Below, in pieces: positions 6,071-8,141 of a stretch of 8,141 bases of DNA. The DNA is from an uncultured Eubacteriales bacterium (GTDB lineage: Bacteria; Bacillota; Clostridia; Oscillospirales; Oscillospiraceae). The notes beneath the pieces are model-generated. The model was not told where the DNA came from, ran no database searches, and saw only the letters and a list, made by a program, of their open reading frames with translations. The translations under genes were made by a program, and so were the position numbers. Positions within the stretch are counted from its first letter, which is position 1. Each line of letters begins with the position of its first letter. The stretch covers positions 1 through 8,141 of the forward strand of contig USHP01000072.1 of the NCBI GenBank assembly GCA_900554625.1, written 5' to 3'.

Positions 6071-6839
6071 TGCGCTGTGCACCTCCCTTGCCGATGTAGG
6101 CTGTAATCACGTCCGGGTTTTTCTGTATTTCAGCGGGCGTTCCTTCGGCGATTTTGACGCCATGGTCGATGACGTTGACGTAGTCTGAAATCCCCATGAC
6201 CAGACGCAGGTCGTGTTCGATGAGCACAACCGTAAAGCCTTTGCCGGTTAGACTTTGGATATATTCGCTCAGTTCCTTGGTCTCCTGGGGGTTCAGGCCG
6301 GCAGCGGGTTCGTCCAAGAAGAGGAGCTTAGGCTGACTCATCAGCGCACGGGCAATTTCGAGAACCTTCTGCTTGCCGTAGGGCAGGTTCACGCAGCGTT
6401 CGTTTTCGTAGTGTAGCAGGTGAATCTCATCCAGCGCGGCACGGGCCAGATCCAGCGCTTCCGATTCGGTGCGACGCTTGCGGGGAGTGCACAGCAGGGC
6501 GTCCCACAGAGTCTGCTGGAGCTGACACTGATAGCCGATGAGTACGTTTTCCAGAACGGTGAGCTGAGGATAAAGCCGGATGTTCTGGAAGGTGCGGGCG
6601 ATGCCGCAGGAGATGAACTCATAGGACTTCTTGCCCACCATTTCTGTACCGTCGAGAAGAATACTTCCCCCATCGGGGCGGTAGAAACCTGTGAGCATAT
6701 TGAAGATGGTGGTTTTTCCGGCACCGTTGGGACCGATGACGCTGACGATCTTGCCTTTGGGAACGCTGAAGGAGACGTTCTGTACCGCTTTAAGACCGCC
6801 GAAGGAGATGGACAGGTCCTTTACTTCAAGTAAGTTCAT
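6045..6839 (-). CDS. livG: HAAT ABC importer ATP-binding protein LivG (264 aa)
   Basis: This is the second cytoplasmic ATPase of the importer. Walker A GPNGAGKTT is at 36-44, with Q-loop Gln85 in the LivG-typical ARTFQNIRLYPQLTVLENV. The signature is LPYGKQ at 152-157 in place of LSGGQ, which is usual for LivG rather than a defect. Walker B LLFLDEP is at 172-178 and the H-loop histidine is His209 in LIEHDL. The length is within the family range (about 255-265). Two ATG codons lie two codons apart. The second (6839) is taken because AAAGGAG sits 8 bases upstream of it but only 2 bases upstream of the first (6845). It follows livM by about 14 bases and overlaps livF, so the three are one operon. 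Confidence 0.96.
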   Translation of the reverse strand: MNLLEVKDLSISFGGLKAVQNVSFSVPKGKIVSVIGPNGAGKTTIFNMLTGFYRPDGGSILLDGTEMVGKKSYEFISCGIARTFQNIRLYPQLTVLENVLIGYQCQLQQTLWDALLCTPRKRRTESEALDLARAALDEIHLLHYENERCVNLPYGKQKVLEIARALMSQPKLLFLDEPAAGLNPQETKELSEYIQSLTGKGFTVVLIEHDLRLVMGISDYVNVIDHGVKIAEGTPAEIQKNPDVITAYIGKGGAQRNASGNQST

Positions 6840-6853
6840 ATGCATATCTCCTT

Positions 6854-7828
6854 TCAGCCGTGATTCCGGCGGAACGTCAGGGTGGTTTTCAGCGCACGTT
6901 TGACGGAACTCCAGTCGGTGATCTTGAGCAGCATCATGACCACTAGTACCACGCCGTACACCAGCATGCGGTAATCCGAGAACGAGCGCAGGGCTTCGGG
7001 CAGGACGGTCAGAAGTACGGCTGCGATGATGGAGCCATTCATGTTCCCCATGCCGCCCAGCACGACCATGCTCAGAATCACGGTTGATTCGTCGCTGATG
7101 AAGCTGGTGGGGTCGATGAACTCCATGTAACTTGCGTACAGGGCACCTGCAATGCCCGCAATGCCAGAAGAGATGACGAAGGCGATGACCTTGTGGCGGT
7201 ACACATTGATTCCCATGGATTCCGAGGAAATTTCGTCGTCACGCAGCGCCTTCAGGTTGCGGCCGAACTTTGAACGGATGATGTTGCGTAGCGCAATGTA
7301 TACGATGAGCGCCACCAGGATCACCAGATACAGGAAAGACACGTTGCTGTTAATCTCATATCCGAAGATGCTGGGCTTGGGAATGTTGAGAATGCCCATG
7401 GGACCACGGGTCACATCGGTCCAGTTGAGCAGAATGAGGCGGATGATTTCGGCAAAGCTCATAGTGAGGATGGCCAGATACCCCCCGGAGAGCTTCAGGG
7501 TGGGAATGGCAATAAACAGGCCGAAGAGCATGGAAACCACAAATGCCGCAGCGATGCCCAACCAGACGGAAATGCCGAAGTTGACGCAAAGAAGTGCGCA
7601 GGTGTATGCGCCGATGCCGTAAAAGGCGATGTGGCCCAGCGAGATCTGGCCTGCCACGCCTGCAATGAGGTTCAGGGACATGGCAAGGATGGCATACAGC
7701 ACACTGATGACGCATACCCGGTAGATGTACTGGCTGAATCCCATGGCCGGGAAGAGGAAGAGGACCGCCAACAGCAGCGCAGTCAGGGCAGCGTGTATTT
7801 TGGGGGAGTTTGTTATCCGGTTTTTCAT
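6854..7828 (-). CDS. livM: HAAT ABC importer permease LivM (324 aa)
   Basis: This is one of the two membrane subunits forming the translocation channel. It has about eight to ten hydrophobic segments. Family marks are MSLNLIAGVAGQISLGHIAFYGIGAYTCALL (50-80), the cytoplasmic coupling region SKFGRNLKALRDDEISSESMGINVYRHKVIAFVIS (186-220), and STVILSMVVLGGMGNMNGSIIAAVLLTVLPEALR (248-281). The length is typical. The ATG at 7828 is preceded by a GTAGGTGATT stretch that overlaps the stop codon of livH, so livH and livM are separated by only 10 bases and are likely coupled. Its stop lies a few bases upstream of the livG ribosome site. Substrate specificity is set mainly by the binding protein, so the permease does not settle the ligand. 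Confidence 0.96.
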   Translation of the reverse strand: MKNRITNSPKIHAALTALLLAVLFLFPAMGFSQYIYRVCVISVLYAILAMSLNLIAGVAGQISLGHIAFYGIGAYTCALLCVNFGISVWLGIAAAFVVSMLFGLFIAIPTLKLSGGYLAILTMSFAEIIRLILLNWTDVTRGPMGILNIPKPSIFGYEINSNVSFLYLVILVALIVYIALRNIIRSKFGRNLKALRDDEISSESMGINVYRHKVIAFVISSGIAGIAGALYASYMEFIDPTSFISDESTVILSMVVLGGMGNMNGSIIAAVLLTVLPEALRSFSDYRMLVYGVVLVVMMLLKITDWSSVKRALKTTLTFRRNHG

Positions 7829-7838
7829 GATTAATCAC

Positions 7839-8141
7839 CTACACCTTCTTCTGTACCGGCTTGCCCAGAAGGCCGCAGGGACGGAAAATCAGGACAATCA
7901 CAAGCACAACGAAGGCGGCAATGTCCCGGATGCTGGAACTAATGTATCCGGCGGTGAATGTTTCAACAATTCCGATCAGCAGACCGCCCAGGACCGCGCC
8001 GCGCAGCTCGCCGATGCCTCCGAGCACGGTGGCGGCGAAGGTCTTGTTGCCTGTGGTCACGCCGATGGATAGGTTGACGCTGCGGAAAATCATGCAGGCG
8101 AAGATGCCGGATACGGCGGCCAGCACTGCACCGAAGAAGAA
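7839..8141 (-). CDS. livH: HAAT ABC importer permease LivH, 3' part only (100 aa visible)
   Basis: Only the C-terminal about third of this membrane permease is present; the reading frame runs open to the window edge, so the gene continues beyond base 8141. The visible residues include the family hallmark NKTFAATVLGGIGELRGAVLGGLLIGIVETFTAGYISSSIRD, followed by a last membrane helix and a FRPCGLLGKPVQ tail, matching LivH C-termini. The GTG codon at 8126 is internal and not a real start. A full-length LivH would be about 290-300 residues. It is the first liv gene seen on this side, so the operon promoter and possibly further genes are to the right. Confidence 0.93.
   Translation of the reverse strand, partial: FFFGAVLAAVSGIFACMIFRSVNLSIGVTTGNKTFAATVLGGIGELRGAVLGGLLIGIVETFTAGYISSSIRDIAAFVVLVIVLIFRPCGLLGKPVQKKV

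Noticed and set aside
6071..6082. GTG start for livF at 6082
   Set aside because: The GTG overlaps the GGAGGT ribosome site that serves the ATG at 6070.
5345..6106. Long plus-strand open frame (253 codons) opposite livF
   Set aside because: It is the antisense of a clear ABC ATPase with Walker A, signature and Walker B; the translated frame is low in recognisable features.
6372..6389. Degenerate ABC signature LPYGKQ in LivG as a possible inactivating change
   Set aside because: A signature of the LPYGxQ type is normal for LivG-family ATPases, so it is not a defect.
1..8141. CRISPR array, tRNA, rRNA, riboswitch or phage structural genes
   Set aside because: No regularly spaced direct repeats, cloverleaf-like sequence or related protein motifs were seen on either strand.

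Overview
The window most likely comes from a Gram-positive anaerobe of the class Clostridia, possibly a gut Oscillospirales-type bacterium. This rests on strong AGGAG/AAGGAG ribosome binding sites, a lipoprotein-anchored solute-binding protein, a zinc-ribbon membrane protein of a kind common in clostridia, and GC content that is moderate on the left and high (by eye well above 50%) on the right. Genus and species cannot be fixed from the sequence alone.

Left part (1 to about 2340, visibly more AT-rich). The first 55 bases look like the terminus of an IS3-family (IS150-like) insertion sequence whose body lies outside the window. Next comes a small XRE-type repressor gene on the minus strand (103-459). 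Diverging from it on the plus strand are a 61-residue two-helix membrane peptide (608-793) and a 440-residue membrane protein with an N-terminal four-cysteine zinc ribbon, one transmembrane helix and a large predicted extracytoplasmic part (953-2275). The divergent intergenic region holds a near-consensus promoter, a candidate opposing promoter and a 12-nt-arm dyad between them. A strong hairpin terminator (2297-2340) closes this part and can work in both directions.

Right part (about 2340 to 8141, GC-rich), all on the minus strand. Reading from the right edge: the 3' part of livH, then livM, livG, livF and a lipoprotein substrate-binding gene form a complete-looking branched-chain-amino-acid-type (HAAT) ABC importer operon, except that livH is cut by the window edge. 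The binding protein is the last gene. It is followed by a GC-rich hairpin with a short U-tract (4062-4100), then a short-chain dehydrogenase and a RarD-type EamA transporter gene 9 nt apart.

Working model. The five liv-type products import an amino acid or similar small carboxylate. The hairpin after the binding-protein gene would reduce, but not abolish, transcription of the two distal genes, which have no visible promoter of their own. The SDR and RarD-like proteins would be minor co-expressed partners, perhaps modifying and moving a related metabolite. The importer and its gene order are well supported. Its substrate, the SDR substrate and the link between the two parts are not. I see no CRISPR array, tRNA, rRNA or complete mobile element, and no convincing new defence or biosynthetic system. 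The least explained piece is the XRE / small membrane peptide / zinc-ribbon protein module.
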